A stretch of 64,000 bases of DNA from Nocardioides cavernae (GTDB lineage Bacteria > Actinomycetota > Actinomycetes > Propionibacteriales > Nocardioidaceae): contig NZ_JAFBCA010000001.1 in NCBI RefSeq assembly GCF_016907475.1, positions 4,790,893 through 4,854,892 of the forward strand. Direction: 5' to 3'. The notes under the pieces are model-generated. The model saw only the letters and a list, made by a program, of their open reading frames with translations. It did no database searches and was not told the DNA's origin. The position numbers were made by a program, and so were the translations under genes. Positions 8,914 through 18,865 of this stretch are shown one piece after another; the first letter of the stretch is position 1, and each line of letters starts with the position of its first letter.

Positions 8914-9478
8914 CGCGGACCGCCTCGACAAGCGAGACCAGCGTCTGCGTGGTGGGGATCCGGCCGTTGACCGACGCCGCGACCCGGCCCTCGGCGTCGA
9001 GGACGACCGTGCTCGGGATGGACCGCGGCGTCAGGGTGCCGGCGAACGGCAGCAGCGCCGAGCCGTCGGCGGAGTAGATCGAGGAGTACGGCACGTCGAG
9101 GTCGCGGACGTAGGCCGCTGCGTCGTCCTGCGAGGCGTCACGGATGTTGAGGCCGATGAACTGCACGTCGTCGCCGAGCGCGGCGGCGGCCGCGTTGAGG
9201 TCGGGCTGCTCCTTGATGCACGGCGGGCACCACGACGCCCACACGTTGACCACCACCGGCCCGCCGCGCAGGTCAGCGAGGTCGACGTCGCCGCCCTCGA
9301 GGTCGGTGCCGGTGAGGTCGACGGGCTCGCCGCGGTCGGCCGGCGCCACCTCCGTCGGGACGCCGGTCCCGGAGATGTAGCCCTTGTCACCGGTCCCGGA
9401 CAGGCCGGAGCAACCCGCGAGCGCGAGCAGGCAGGCGAGGCCCAGGAGCGGGCCGAGGAGCAGGCGGACGAGCTTCAG
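8906..9478 (-). CDS. TlpA/ResA-like thioredoxin lipoprotein with apparent CTG start
   Basis: A thioredoxin-fold lipoprotein of about 190 residues. A short signal sequence ends in the lipobox LALAGC (C23), followed by a linker and a thioredoxin domain with WASWCPPC (active cysteines 84 and 87). It would keep apocytochrome c cysteines reduced outside the membrane, fed by CcdA. No ATG, GTG or TTG fits upstream of the signal peptide. A CTG at 9478-9476 follows GGAGGA at a 6-nt gap and gives a CTGA overlap with the preceding stop, so a CTG start is proposed. Homologue of Rv0526. Confidence 0.85.
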   Translation of the reverse strand: MKLVRLLLGPLLGLACLLALAGCSGLSGTGDKGYISGTGVPTEVAPADRGEPVDLTGTDLEGGDVDLADLRGGPVVVNVWASWCPPCIKEQPDLNAAAAALGDDVQFIGLNIRDASQDDAAAYVRDLDVPYSSIYSADGSALLPFAGTLTPRSIPSTVVLDAEGRVAASVNGRIPTTQTLVSLVEAVRDE

Positions 9479-10152
9479 GGCCGGTCCTCCCGTGGGGCAC
9501 CACCGGCGGAGAACGGGGCGGAGCGGTCGCCCACCGGGATGAGGTCGCCTGCCGGCTCCGAGTAGCGGACCTGCGTCACCCGGTCGTCGTCGAAGACGAC
9601 GCTCGTCAGGGAGCACAGCGTGCACTGGCGGGTCTTGGGGTGGTGGAGGTAGCTGCGCTTCTCCAGGAACAGCCGCGTCGTCCAGATGGGAAGCTGGTGG
9701 GACACCACGACGGCCTCGTGGCCGGCCGCGGACTCGCGTGCGTCGTGGACCGCCGCCATCATCCGGCCGGCGATCTCGTCGTAGGGCTCGCCCCACGACG
9801 GCTTGAACGGGTTGTACATGTGGCGCAGCAGGCCGGGGCGCTTGAGGAACGTCTTCGCGCCGTCACCGAAGTCGATGCCCTGGAACTTGTTGCCGGACTC
9901 GATCACTCGCGGGTCGAGCTGCGGCGTGATCGCGAGTCGCTCCGCCAGCGGCGCGAGGGTCTCCTGCGCCCGCTCGAGCGGCGACGTGCGGAGGTGGACG
10001 ATGTCGCGGTCGCCGATCGTCTCCGCGATCCGCCGCGCCATCTGGTTGCCGAGGTCGGACAGGTGGAACCCGTCCATCCGGCCGTAGAGGACGCCACCGG
10101 GGTTGTGGACCTCACCGTGCCGGAGCAGGTGGACGATGGTCTGGACTCCCAT
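9475..10152 (-). CDS. Histidine phosphatase (phosphoglycerate mutase-like)
   Basis: A 225-residue cytoplasmic histidine phosphatase. The catalytic LLRHGEVHNP motif is at residues 8-17, with later RTSPLERAQET and the second histidine in VVVSHQLPIW. The ATG at 10152 has GGGAGG eight bases upstream and lies one base after the hemL stop. The Rv0525 homologue occupies the same place between hemL and the cytochrome c genes in mycobacteria; its substrate is unknown, and position alone suggests a link to haem or cytochrome metabolism. Confidence 0.88.
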   Translation of the reverse strand: MGVQTIVHLLRHGEVHNPGGVLYGRMDGFHLSDLGNQMARRIAETIGDRDIVHLRTSPLERAQETLAPLAERLAITPQLDPRVIESGNKFQGIDFGDGAKTFLKRPGLLRHMYNPFKPSWGEPYDEIAGRMMAAVHDARESAAGHEAVVVSHQLPIWTTRLFLEKRSYLHHPKTRQCTLCSLTSVVFDDDRVTQVRYSEPAGDLIPVGDRSAPFSAGGAPREDRP

Positions 10153-10153
10153 G

Positions 10154-11482
10154 TCAGTGACCTCCCGCCGCAGCGGCCGCGGACGCAGCGGCCGGCAGCG
10201 CGTCGATGATGGTGGACACGGCCCGGTCGTCGTGCGCCGAGGAGACGAACCACGCCTCGTACGCCGACGGGGGCAGGTAGACGCCCTGGTCGAGCATCGA
10301 GTGGAAGAACGCGGCGTAGGCGCCGGTGTCCTGCTGGCTCGCCCCGGCGAAGTCGCGGACCGCGCCGTCACGGAAGAACACCGAGAACATGGTGCCGGCG
10401 GTCTGGACGACGTGCGGGACGCCGGCCGCCTGGAGGTGCTCGGAGACGGCGGCTCGGATGGTCTTCGCGGTGGCGTCGAGCTGCGCGTAGACGGCGGGCG
10501 TGGCGAGCCGCAGGGTGGCGAGGCCAGCCGTCGTGGCGACCGGGTTCCCCGAGAGCGTGCCGGCCTGGTAGACGGGACCCTCCGGCGCGAGGTGGGCCAT
10601 GAGGTCGGCGCGACCGCCGAAGGCCGCTGCCGGGAACCCGCCGCCCATCACCTTGCCGAAGGTCATCAGGTCGGGCGTCCAGCCCTCGACGGCGCCATCG
10701 AGTCCCCACCCGCCCTGCTCGGTCGCGCGGAAGCCGGTCATCACCTCGTCGCTGATGAACAGGGCGCCGTGGGCGCGGCAGGTCTCGGCGAGGAAGGCGT
10801 TGAAGCCCGGCGCCGGCGGCACGACACCCATGTTGCCCGGCGACGCCTCGGTGATCAGGCACGCGATGCGCGACCCGTGGGCCTCGAAGGCGGCCGCCAC
10901 GGCGGCGCGGTCGTTGTAGGTCAGGACGAGCGTCTCGGCCGCCGACGACGCAGGCACGCCGCTGGTGCCGGGCACCGCCAGCGTCGCGACGCCCGACCCG
11001 GCCTCGGCCAGCAGCGGGTCGACGTGGCCGTGGTAGCAGCCGGCGAACTTCACGACGAGGTCGCGACCGGTCGCGCCGCGCGCCAGCCGGATCGCCGACA
11101 TGGTGGCCTCGGTGCCGGAGGAGACGAAGCGGACCCGCTCCACCGGCGTACGCCGCACGATCTCCTCGGCCAGCTCGACCTCGGGCTCCGTCGGGGTGCC
11201 GTACGACGTGCCGCGGGCCACCGCTCCGGCCACGGCCGCCTGCACGTCGGGGTGCGCGTGGCCGAGCAGCATCGGACCCCACGAGCAGATCAGGTCGACG
11301 TAGTCGTTGCCGTCGGCGTCGGTGAGCCAGGCCCCCGAGGCCGAGGTGATGAAGCGCGGCGTCCCGCCGACCGCGGTGAACGCGCGCACGGGCGAGTTCA
11401 CGCCGCCGGGCGTCACGGCCCGGGCACGCTCGAACCAGGCTTCGCTGGCCGCGGTCGTCGAGGGGATGGTCGCGGAGGTCAC
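10154..11482 (-). CDS. hemL: Glutamate-1-semialdehyde 2,1-aminomutase
   Basis: A 442-residue PLP enzyme of the class-III aminotransferase fold that converts glutamate-1-semialdehyde to 5-aminolevulinate in the C5 haem route. The PLP lysine is K277 in [11 protein letters not shown], and the substrate loop [10 protein letters not shown] (26-35) is conserved. The GTG start agrees with the family N-terminus. It heads the minus-strand run to ccsB. The preceding enzyme HemA (16506-17792) is in the same window, so the first haem steps are clustered but not contiguous. Confidence 0.95.
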   Translation of the reverse strand: MTSATIPSTTAASEAWFERARAVTPGGVNSPVRAFTAVGGTPRFITSASGAWLTDADGNDYVDLICSWGPMLLGHAHPDVQAAVAGAVARGTSYGTPTEPEVELAEEIVRRTPVERVRFVSSGTEATMSAIRLARGATGRDLVVKFAGCYHGHVDPLLAEAGSGVATLAVPGTSGVPASSAAETLVLTYNDRAAVAAAFEAHGSRIACLITEASPGNMGVVPPAPGFNAFLAETCRAHGALFISDEVMTGFRATEQGGWGLDGAVEGWTPDLMTFGKVMGGGFPAAAFGGRADLMAHLAPEGPVYQAGTLSGNPVATTAGLATLRLATPAVYAQLDATAKTIRAAVSEHLQAAGVPHVVQTAGTMFSVFFRDGAVRDFAGASQQDTGAYAAFFHSMLDQGVYLPPSAYEAWFVSSAHDDRAVSTIIDALPAAASAAAAAGGH

Positions 11483-11550
11483 CGGGTCATTGTCACGCAG
11501 GCGCGCAAGGGATCCCCATTCGGTGCGTATGGGCTTCCCACGGATGTGGG

Positions 11551-11579
11551 TTGGCGCACAGGCGACTCGCGCGTAACTT
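11551..11579 (+). promoter_or_regulatory. Predicted promoter of the lytic transglycosylase gene
   Basis: TTGGCG at 11551-11556 and TAACTT at 11574-11579 are separated by 17 bases, giving a start near 11586 and a leader of about 90 bases. A short dyad, CCCAC-N4-GTGGG (11537-11550), lies just upstream in the 194-base divergent region with hemL. I looked for a c-di-AMP riboswitch here and did not recognise one. Confidence 0.4.
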
Positions 11580-11676
11580 GGTGTGACGAATCGTCGTTGA
11601 CCAGGTGTGGACGTGCCCGGAGGGGGTACGAGGACTCCACGACCACCGCGGGACGACCAAGGGGAGTGCGCACGAC

Positions 11677-12876
11677 ATGTCGAGTTCCACCCGACTGCAC
11701 CGAGCGATCGCCATCATCCCGCTGGCGGTGCTCTCCGCCGCGTGGACCGCCAACCTCGCAGGCGTGGGCGTCGACCCGGCGAGCGCCGACCCCGACGGCT
11801 CGCAGACCCTCCCCGACGGCACCGTCCTGCCGACCGCCGCGATCGAGGCGCCGGCCAGCGTGGGCGACGCGGTGGCCCGTGCCGCCTCGCTCACCCCCGG
11901 CAGCGCCAGTGACATCCCGCAGGCCGCGCTGTCGGCCTACCAGCGCGCCGAGGCCGTGATCAACGAGGCCGACAAGGGCTGCAACCTGCCGTGGGAGCTG
12001 ATCGCCGCGATCGGTCGGGTCGAGTCCGACCACGGCCGCTTCGGGGGCAACGCCCTCGACGACCGCGGCGTCGCCCGCCCGGGCATCTTCGGCATCGCGC
12101 TCAACGGCAAGCACGACACCCAGCGGATCCTCGACACCGACGCCGGGCAGTACGACGACGACACCCGCTTCGACCGGGCCGTGGGTCCGATGCAGTTCAT
12201 CCCCTCGACGTGGTCCGTGGTCGGGGTCGACGGTGACAACGACGGCACCCGCGACCCGCAGGACGTCGACGACGCGGCCCTCGCCACGGCCGTCTACCTC
12301 TGCTCCGGTGACGACGACCTGTCGTCGGAGAAGGGCCAGCGTGCCTCGGTCTACCGCTACAACCACTCCAACGCCTACGTCGACCTGGTGCTGGGGATCA
12401 TGCAGGCCTACATGGACGGCGACTTCAGCGCCGTGCCGACCTCGACCCTCACCTCCGGCGTGATCGTCCCCGACCCCACCTCCTCGACCGGCGGCAACGG
12501 CGGCAAGGGGGGCAACAGCGGCGTGAAGGGCGGCAACGGCGACAACGGCGGGAAGGACAACGACTCCTCCCCCACCAAGGACCCGACCCCCACGCAGACC
12601 CAGAGCCCGACCCAGACGCAGAGCCCCACCCCCACCCAGGACCCGACCCAGTCGGCGACCCAGGACCCCACCAAGGACCCGACCAAGGACCCGACGGTCG
12701 TGCCCACCGTCGACCCGACGACGCCGCTGCCGACGCTCACGCCGACGCTGCCGACCAACACCATCACCGCCACCCTGACCTGGGCCGAGGCCCAGACCCA
12801 GTGCCTGGCCAGCGGGATCTCCGCGCTCGACGTGCCGGCGCTCAACGCCTGCATCGACAACCTGATGAACCCCTGA
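11677..12876 (+). CDS. Secreted lytic transglycosylase with Pro/Thr-rich linker
   Basis: A 399-residue exported protein. Signal peptide 1-37 (cleavage near PASA-D), then an SLT-type domain with catalytic Glu116 in RVESDHG, the [10 protein letters not shown] motif (170-179) and the [14 protein letters not shown] tail (227-240). It should cleave the glycan strands of peptidoglycan. Residues 262-350 are a low-complexity linker of Gly/Lys/Asn then repeated [12 protein letters not shown] units, leading to a small C-terminal domain with two cysteines (TQCLASG...NACIDNLM). The ATG follows GGGGAG; earlier in-frame starts would precede the signal peptide. Confidence 0.88.
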   Translation: MSSSTRLHRAIAIIPLAVLSAAWTANLAGVGVDPASADPDGSQTLPDGTVLPTAAIEAPASVGDAVARAASLTPGSASDIPQAALSAYQRAEAVINEADKGCNLPWELIAAIGRVESDHGRFGGNALDDRGVARPGIFGIALNGKHDTQRILDTDAGQYDDDTRFDRAVGPMQFIPSTWSVVGVDGDNDGTRDPQDVDDAALATAVYLCSGDDDLSSEKGQRASVYRYNHSNAYVDLVLGIMQAYMDGDFSAVPTSTLTSGVIVPDPTSSTGGNGGKGGNSGVKGGNGDNGGKDNDSSPTKDPTPTQTQSPTQTQSPTPTQDPTQSATQDPTKDPTKDPTVVPTVDPTTPLPTLTPTLPTNTITATLTWAEAQTQCLASGISALDVPALNACIDNLMNP

Positions 12877-12882
12877 CGGGGC

Positions 12883-13878
12883 TCAGGCGCGCAGCAGGCG
12901 GGCGGCCTCCGAGGCCCAGTACGTGAGGATGACGTCGGCCCCGGCACGGCGGATCGAGGTCAGGGTCTCCAGGATGGCGGCCTCGCGGTCGATCCAGCCG
13001 TTGGCCGCGGCGGCCTCGAGCATCGCGTACTCGCCGGAGACGTTGTAGGCGGCGACCGGGACGTCGACGGCGTCGCGCACGCGGCGTACGACGTCGAGGT
13101 AGGGCAGGGCCGGCTTCACCATCACGAGGTCGGCACCCTCGGCGACGTCGAGGAGCACCTCCCGGACGCCCTCGAGGGCGTTGGCGGGGTCCTGCTGGTA
13201 GGTGCGGCGGTCACCGACGAGCGAGGAGTCGACGGCCTCGCGGAACGGGCCGAAGAAGGCGGAGGCGTACTTCGCGGAGTAGGCGAGCACGGACACGTGG
13301 CTGTGCCCGGCGTCGTCGAGGGCCTTGCGGACGACCGCGACCTGGCCGTCCATCATCCCGCTGGGGCCGACCATGTCGACCCCGGCCGCAGCCTGCGCAA
13401 GGGCCATCTCGGCGTACGCCGCCAGGGTCTGGTCGTTGTCGACCTCGCCGTCGGGCGTGAGGAGGCCGCAGTGGCCGTGGTCGGTGAACTCGTCGAGGCA
13501 CAGGTCCGACATCACCGTGAGCTGGTCGCCCACCTCGGCGACGACGTCGGTGATGGCGAGGTTGAGGACGCCGGCCGGGTCGAGCGCTCCGGAGCCCGTG
13601 GCGTCCTTGTGCTCGGGGATGCCGAAGAGCATCACCCCACCGAGGCCGAGCTCGGCCGCCTCGGCGACCGCCCGCTTGAGCGAGTCGCGGGAGTGCTGGA
13701 CGACACCCGGCATCGAGGAGATCGGGTGCGGTTCGGCGAGGCCCTCGCGGATGAACACCGGCAGGACCAGCGAGCTGGGCACCACGTGGGTCTCGGCGAC
13801 CATGCGGCGCAGCGCTGGGGTGCGCCGCAGCCGCCGGGGTCGGATGGTCGGGCCCTGGACGTGCGTCTCCTCGGTCAC
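12883..13878 (-). CDS. hemB: Delta-aminolevulinic acid dehydratase (porphobilinogen synthase)
   Basis: A 331-residue TIM-barrel enzyme that condenses two 5-aminolevulinates to porphobilinogen. The Schiff-base lysines are in [16 protein letters not shown] and [10 protein letters not shown], and the metal/effector segment reads [14 protein letters not shown]. The GTG at 13878 follows GGATGGAGAA and matches the usual N-terminus; the longer frame runs into the intergenic space. It ends seven bases from the convergent transglycosylase stop, and is 31 bases downstream of the cobA/hemD gene. Confidence 0.95.
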   Translation of the reverse strand: MTEETHVQGPTIRPRRLRRTPALRRMVAETHVVPSSLVLPVFIREGLAEPHPISSMPGVVQHSRDSLKRAVAEAAELGLGGVMLFGIPEHKDATGSGALDPAGVLNLAITDVVAEVGDQLTVMSDLCLDEFTDHGHCGLLTPDGEVDNDQTLAAYAEMALAQAAAGVDMVGPSGMMDGQVAVVRKALDDAGHSHVSVLAYSAKYASAFFGPFREAVDSSLVGDRRTYQQDPANALEGVREVLLDVAEGADLVMVKPALPYLDVVRRVRDAVDVPVAAYNVSGEYAMLEAAAANGWIDREAAILETLTSIRRAGADVILTYWASEAARLLRA

Positions 13879-13909
13879 TTCTCCATCCTTCCCCAGCGGC
13901 GGGTACGAG

Positions 13910-15565
13910 CTACTTGGCGCGGGCCTTGCGGCGACCCGACGCGGTGCGCTCGCTCGGACGCGTGACCGGCTCGCCGGCCTCGAGCATCGAGAGGCGTCGT
14001 GTCGCGCCGAAGTCGGCGAGGGCATCGACGAGGACCTCGACGTCGGGCGTCGGGGCCAGCACGTCGACCCGCAGGCCGTGCTCCTCGGCGGTCTTGGCCG
14101 TCTGCGGGCCGATCACCGCGATGATCGTCGACGGGTGCGGCTTGCCGGCGATGCCGACGAGGTTGCGGACCGTCGAGGACGAGGTGAAGACGACCGCGTC
14201 GAACTTGCCGGTCTTGATGGCGTCGCGGACCGGCGCCGGCGGCGGGGTGGCCCGCACCGTGCGGTAGGCGGTGACGTCGTCGCACTCCCAGCCGAGGTCG
14301 ACCAGGCCGGCGACGAGGTTCTCCGTCGCGATGTCGGCGCGGGGCAGGAAGACCCGGTTGATCGGGTCGAGCACCTCGTCGTAGGGCGGCCACTCCTCGA
14401 GCAGGCCGGCGGCGGACTGGTCGCCGGACGGGACGAGGTCGGCGCGCAGGCCCCAGTCGGCGATCGCCTGGGCGGTCTTGTCGCCCACCGCGGCGATCTT
14501 CAGGCCGGAGAAGGCGCGGGCGTCGAGGCCGTACTCCTCGAACTTCTCGCGCACGGCCTTGACCGCGTTGACCGAGGTGAAGGCGATCCACTCGTAGCGG
14601 CCCTCGACGAGGCCGCGGACGGCCTTGTCCATCTGGAGCGGGTTGCGCGGCGGCTCGACCGAGATGGTCGGCACCTCCTCGGGCACGGCGCCGTACTCAC
14701 GCAGGCGACGCGACAGCGAGCCGGCCTGCTCCTTGGTGCGCGGCACCAGCGCGCGCCAGCCGAACAGCGGCTTGGTCTCGAACCACGACAGGGTCTGGCG
14801 CAGGTCGACGACGTCACCGATGACGGTGATCGCCGGCGGCGCGATGCGCGCGGCGCGGGCGTCGGCCGCGATGTCGGCCAGCGTGGAGACGAGCGTGTGC
14901 TGCTCGGTCGTGGTGCCGACGCGGGTCATCGCGACCGGCGTCTGGGGCGAGCGACCGGCCTCGATGAGCGCGGCCGCGGTCTCGCCGATGCTGCCGACGC
15001 CGGAGAGCAGGACGAGCGTGCGGTCGTCGGCGTAGGCGCTCCAGTCGACCTTGTCGCCGCAGGTGACGACGGCCATCTCCTTGTGGCGCTTGGTGGTCAG
15101 CGGGATGCCGGCGTAGGCCGGGACCGCGCTGACGGAGGAGACACCGGGGACGACGTCGAAGCCGACGCCGGCCTTGACACAGGCCTGCGCCTCCTCGGGT
15201 CCCGAGGCGTAGAGGAACGGGTCGCCGATCATCAGCCGGACGACACGCTGCTTCTTGCCGTGGCGTACGACGACCTTGGCGCGGGCCGCGTGGGTCAGGG
15301 GCTGGCCGTCCTCGCCGAAGCCGCCGTCGACGATCTCCGGGCCGCCCTCGAGGCCGTCGGGGCCCTCGACGAGGCCGAGGACCTGGCGGACCAGCTCGGT
15401 GTGCTCAGGAGCCTCGGTCACGATCACCTCGGCACTCTGGAGAAGCTCCACGGCTCGCACCGTCAACAGGCCCGGGTCACCGGGTCCACTGCCGACGAAC
15501 GACACCCAGCCCTGGGCCGGAGTGGTGGGCGCGGTGCTGGCCTGCGGGGTCTGTACTCGCGTCAT
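13910..15565 (-). CDS. hemD: Bifunctional uroporphyrinogen-III methyltransferase / synthase (CobA-HemD)
   Basis: A 551-residue fusion. Residues about 25-260 are an SUMT tetrapyrrole methylase ([51 protein letters not shown]), making precorrin-2/sirohydrochlorin precursors. Residues about 280-530 are the HemD uroporphyrinogen-III synthase ([36 protein letters not shown]). One protein therefore serves both the haem and sirohaem/cobalamin branches. The ATG overlaps the hemC stop by four bases. The basic C-terminal tail ends RRKARAK. Confidence 0.93.
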   Translation of the reverse strand: MTRVQTPQASTAPTTPAQGWVSFVGSGPGDPGLLTVRAVELLQSAEVIVTEAPEHTELVRQVLGLVEGPDGLEGGPEIVDGGFGEDGQPLTHAARAKVVVRHGKKQRVVRLMIGDPFLYASGPEEAQACVKAGVGFDVVPGVSSVSAVPAYAGIPLTTKRHKEMAVVTCGDKVDWSAYADDRTLVLLSGVGSIGETAAALIEAGRSPQTPVAMTRVGTTTEQHTLVSTLADIAADARAARIAPPAITVIGDVVDLRQTLSWFETKPLFGWRALVPRTKEQAGSLSRRLREYGAVPEEVPTISVEPPRNPLQMDKAVRGLVEGRYEWIAFTSVNAVKAVREKFEEYGLDARAFSGLKIAAVGDKTAQAIADWGLRADLVPSGDQSAAGLLEEWPPYDEVLDPINRVFLPRADIATENLVAGLVDLGWECDDVTAYRTVRATPPPAPVRDAIKTGKFDAVVFTSSSTVRNLVGIAGKPHPSTIIAVIGPQTAKTAEEHGLRVDVLAPTPDVEVLVDALADFGATRRLSMLEAGEPVTRPSERTASGRRKARAK

Positions 15566-16509
15566 GCGTGCTGATTCCTCACTGGTGGTGCTTCCATCAG
15601 GTCTGCTGCTCCCTCGTCGAGCATGTCGCTCGCGAGGCGTGTTCCGATCCGTTCGGCCTCGGTGACGGGGCCGGTGGTGCTCATCCGCACCGACAGGCCG
15701 CCGTCCTCGGAGAGGACCACGGCGCGTAGCCACAGCTCCTCGCCGTCCTCCCCCTCGACGACCTCGGCCAGGGCACCCAGCGGGGCCGAGCAGCCGGCCT
15801 CGAGGGTGGACAGGACCGCGCGCTCGGCCGTGACCGCGGCGCGGGTGGCGGGGTCGTCGAGCCGGGCCAGCGCCGCCACCAGCTCGGTGTCGCCGGAGCG
15901 GCACTCGATGGCAAGGGCGCCCTGGCCGGGCGCCGGCAGCATCTGGAGGGGGTCGAGGACCTCGGTGACCTCGTCGAGGCGGCCGAGGCGGGCGAGCCCG
16001 GCGCGAGCCAGGACGATCGCGTCGACCTCGCCGCTGCGGACCTTGCCGATCCGGGTGTCGACGTTGCCGCGGATGCCGTGGAGCTCCAGGCCCAGGCCGA
16101 GGGCCGCGAGCTGGCTGACCCGACGCGGTGAGCCCGTGCCGAGCCGGCTGCCCACGGGCAGCTCGCCGAGCGTGAGGCCGTCGCGGGCCACGATCACGTC
16201 GCGCGGGTCCTCGCGCACCGGCACGGCAGCCAGCGCGATGCCGTCGGCGGGCGCGGTCGGCAGGTCCTTGAGCGAGTGGACGGCGAAGTCGACGTGGCCG
16301 TCGAGGAGCGCGTCGCGCAGCGCGCTGACGAAGACCCCGGTGCCGCCCATCTGGGCGAGCGGGGCGGCGCTGCGGTCGCCCTCGGTCGAGACCTCGACGA
16401 GCTCGACCTCGCGGCCGAGGTGCGCCTCGACGAGCCCGGCCACGAGCCCGGACTGGGTGGTGGCCAGGGCGGACGCGCGCGTGCCGAGGCGGAGCGGACG
16501 GGCGCTCAC
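15562..16509 (-). CDS. hemC: Porphobilinogen deaminase (hydroxymethylbilane synthase)
   Basis: A 315-residue enzyme that polymerises four porphobilinogens to hydroxymethylbilane. The dipyrromethane-cofactor cysteine is in [10 protein letters not shown], with [19 protein letters not shown] and [10 protein letters not shown] motifs present. The GTG start overlaps the hemA stop by four bases (GTGA) and its own stop overlaps the cobA/hemD start by four, so hemA-hemC-hemD form a coupled unit. Confidence 0.95.
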   Translation of the reverse strand: MSARPLRLGTRASALATTQSGLVAGLVEAHLGREVELVEVSTEGDRSAAPLAQMGGTGVFVSALRDALLDGHVDFAVHSLKDLPTAPADGIALAAVPVREDPRDVIVARDGLTLGELPVGSRLGTGSPRRVSQLAALGLGLELHGIRGNVDTRIGKVRSGEVDAIVLARAGLARLGRLDEVTEVLDPLQMLPAPGQGALAIECRSGDTELVAALARLDDPATRAAVTAERAVLSTLEAGCSAPLGALAEVVEGEDGEELWLRAVVLSEDGGLSVRMSTTGPVTEAERIGTRLASDMLDEGAADLMEAPPVRNQHA

Positions 16510-17792
16510 TGTTGTCCCTCCGCTCGGGAGATGGCGTCGACCGCGTCGGGGTCGAGCCGGAAGAGCTCGGCCAGCGCGGCGGTGTAGGACACGGCGGGCT
16601 CGGCGTCGGCCAGCTCCTTGACCCGGACGGTCGGCTCGTGGAGGAGCTTGTCGGCGACCCGGCGCACGGTGTGGAGGACCTCGGCGCGGGTGGCGTCGTC
16701 GAGGCCCGGCAGGCGGGTGGACAGCCGCTCCATCTCGGCGTCGACCACCGAGGTCGCCATCGAGCGCAGGGCGACGACGGTCGGCGTCACGCTCGCCTGG
16801 CGTCGTACGGCCAGGAAGGCGCTGATCTCCTGCCCGACGATGGTGCGTACGTCGTCGACGCCCGCGGTGGCCTCGAGGCCGCGCAGCTCGTCGGCGAGGC
16901 CGGCGAGGTTGATCAGCTCGACGCCCGGCAGGTCGGCCAGCGACGGGTCGACGTCGTGCGGCAGCGCCAGGTCGATCACGCTCAGCGGCCGGTCGCTGCT
17001 GCCGCGCGCGGTGACCACGTCGGCGAGGCGGACCAGCGGCTCGGGGGCGCCGGTGCAGGAGATGACGATGTCGGCCGTGGCGAGCTCGTCGGTGAGTGAC
17101 TCCAGCGGCAGCGAGGTGGCGGCGTACTCCTCGGCGAGCCGCTCGGCGCGGGCGGCGGTGCGGTTGAGCACCGAGATGCTGGTGGCACCGCTGCGCGACA
17201 GGTGGGCGACCGCGAGGGACGCCATCGCGCCGGCGCCGATCACGAGCGCCTTCGCGCCGGCGACGGGCACCGAGCTGCGCTCGAGGGCGGCGGTGACCAG
17301 GGAGGGGGCGGCGCGGTCGATGTCGGTCTCGGCGTGCGCCCGCTTGCCGACGCGCAGCGCCTGCTGGAAGAGGGTGTTGAGCGCCGGGCCGACAGTGCCG
17401 TGCTCCTGGCCGACGCGCAGCGCCTCACGGGTCTGGCCGAGGATCTGGCCCTCGCCCACGACCATCGAGTCAAGGCCGGCGGCCACCTGGAAGAGGTGCG
17501 AGACGGCGCCCTCGTCGTAGTGGACGTAGAGGTGCGGCAGCAGCGCCTCGGTGGACTGCTCGGCACGCGCGACGAGGAGACCCGAAAGGTCCTCCACGCT
17601 GCCGTGGAAGCGGTCGACCTCGGCGTAGACCTCGAGGCGGTTGCAGGTCACGATCGCCGTCGCCTCGGAGACGTGGTCACCACCCATCACGTCCTGGATG
17701 AGCTTGGTGGCGCTCTCACCGTCGAGCGCGAGCTTCTCGAGCAGCTCGACGGGAGCGGACTTGTGGGAGATGCCGACGACCAGGACGCTCAT
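16506..17792 (-). CDS. hemA: Glutamyl-tRNA reductase
   Basis: A 428-residue enzyme that reduces glutamyl-tRNA(Glu) to glutamate-1-semialdehyde, the first committed step of the C5 pathway. The nucleophilic cysteine is in [13 protein letters not shown]; the NADPH domain has [17 protein letters not shown], and VGEGQILGQ is conserved. The ATG at 17792 begins the family N-terminus [15 protein letters not shown]. It lies about 75 bases downstream of rex, so Rex-controlled readthrough could tie haem synthesis to NADH/NAD+ balance. Confidence 0.95.
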   Translation of the reverse strand: MSVLVVGISHKSAPVELLEKLALDGESATKLIQDVMGGDHVSEATAIVTCNRLEVYAEVDRFHGSVEDLSGLLVARAEQSTEALLPHLYVHYDEGAVSHLFQVAAGLDSMVVGEGQILGQTREALRVGQEHGTVGPALNTLFQQALRVGKRAHAETDIDRAAPSLVTAALERSSVPVAGAKALVIGAGAMASLAVAHLSRSGATSISVLNRTAARAERLAEEYAATSLPLESLTDELATADIVISCTGAPEPLVRLADVVTARGSSDRPLSVIDLALPHDVDPSLADLPGVELINLAGLADELRGLEATAGVDDVRTIVGQEISAFLAVRRQASVTPTVVALRSMATSVVDAEMERLSTRLPGLDDATRAEVLHTVRRVADKLLHEPTVRVKELADAEPAVSYTAALAELFRLDPDAVDAISRAEGQQ

Positions 17793-17868
17793 GGCCGTAC
17801 TCGCTTCGCTCCGTGCGCCCATGAGGCACTCGACGCACTGCGCTGGATGATTCGCTCGCTGCGCTCGC

Positions 17869-18543
17869 TCACGCCGTCACCTCCGTCGTGGGGAGGCCCG
17901 ACTTGCGCTGCTCGTGGTAGGCGAGGATCTGCAGCTCGATGGAGAGGTCCACCTTCCGTACGTCGACGCCGTCCGGCACGGTCAGGACGGTCGGGGCGAA
18001 GTTGAGGATGCTGGTGATGCCGGCAGCGACCATGCGGTCGGCGACGGACTGGGCAGCCACGGCCGGCGTCGCGATCACGCCGATGGACACCGCGTCCTCG
18101 GAGACGATCGACTCGAGGTCCTCGAAGGAGCGGACGTCGAGCCCGGCGACCCTCTCGTCGTGGCGGTCGGGGTCGGCGTCGAGGAGTGCGACGACGCGGA
18201 ACCCGCGGCTGCGGAAGCCGGAGTAGTTGGCGAGCGCGTGACCGAGGTTTCCGATGCCGACGATCACGACCGGCCAGTCCTGCGTCACGCCGATCTCTCG
18301 GGCGATCTGGTAGCGGAGGTACTCCACGTCGTAGCCGACGCCGCGGGTGCCGTAGCTGCCGAGGTAGGACAGGTCCTTGCGGAGCTTGGCGCTGTTGACG
18401 CCTGCCGAGGCGGCGAGCTCCTCGCTGGAGCAGGTCGTGGTGCCGTCGTCCGCCAGGCCGGTCAGGGCACGGAGGTACACGGGAAGCCTGGCGACAGTCG
18501 CCTCGGGAATGTCCCGGGCAGAGTCGGGGGTCCGTGCGGTCAC
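17869..18543 (-). CDS. rex: Redox-sensing transcriptional repressor Rex
   Basis: A 224-residue repressor: winged-helix domain (about 10-75, with SSEELAASAGVNSAKLRKDLSYLG) and a Rossmann domain beginning VVIVGIGNLGHALANY. High NADH releases Rex from DNA, inducing respiratory genes. The GTG start follows GAAAGAAG; the longer frame would read through its own operator. hemA, hemC and hemD lie downstream on the same strand, the arrangement known from streptomycetes where Rex controls rex-hemA. Confidence 0.95.
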   Translation of the reverse strand: MTARTPDSARDIPEATVARLPVYLRALTGLADDGTTTCSSEELAASAGVNSAKLRKDLSYLGSYGTRGVGYDVEYLRYQIAREIGVTQDWPVVIVGIGNLGHALANYSGFRSRGFRVVALLDADPDRHDERVAGLDVRSFEDLESIVSEDAVSIGVIATPAVAAQSVADRMVAAGITSILNFAPTVLTVPDGVDVRKVDLSIELQILAYHEQRKSGLPTTEVTA

Positions 18544-18585
18544 AGCTGCTTCTTTCCAGTCCCGCGAACCTCGCGTGACCCGGCC

Positions 18586-18615
18586 ACTGTAGGAGTTTGT
18601 GAACGGGAGAACAAA
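18586..18615 (-). promoter_or_regulatory. rex promoter with overlapping Rex operator
   Basis: On the minus strand TTGTTC (18614-18609) and TACAGT (18591-18586) are spaced 17 bases. The plus strand of 18596-18615 reads TTTGTGAACGGGAGAACAAA, a dyad whose left half matches the Rex half-site TTGTGAA well and whose right half is weaker. The dyad covers the -35 and spacer, so Rex should repress its own operon. Confidence 0.6.
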
Positions 18616-18767
18616 ACGACGGAATGGGCGGCTAGCACATGTGAGAAGACCCACCCGAAGCGGGGGTCTCTCGACTTGCGTGCAGGGTGCCGGAGGGCCT
18701 AACGGCGGGCGTCCGCACCGCTGGTCTGAACCGGTCCCCTCGGTGGCGAGGCCCGCTCCCCGGACGG

Positions 18768-18843
18768 GCTGTAACGCCGGGTTAGGACGGGTACCCCATG
18801 TGGTGCTCGGGGGTGGGTAGCAGCACTAACCCGGCGTTACAGC
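18768..18843. repeat. Perfect 18-bp inverted repeat with 40-nt loop
   Basis: Arms 18768-18785 and 18826-18843 are exact reverse complements. Each arm is itself a partial palindrome of form GTAAC-N5-GTTAG, resembling a dimeric-regulator site. It lies between the end of the monooxygenase gene and the rex promoter in an otherwise empty 250-base spacer. It may terminate the monooxygenase transcript or be a looped double operator; the sequence does not decide. Confidence 0.7.
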
Positions 18844-18865
18844 GGCGACGCCCCGCCGGGCGAGC

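Noticed and set aside
11580..11676. c-di-AMP (ydaO) riboswitch before the lytic transglycosylase
   Set aside because: Expected from the family of genes it controls in other actinobacteria, but I could not find the conserved blocks or pairing in this leader.
17793..17868. Repeat element between rex and hemA
   Set aside because: It has CTCGCTTCGCTC-type segments like those near the nadB insertion and in the 60-bp element, but too short and diverged a match to call a copy.
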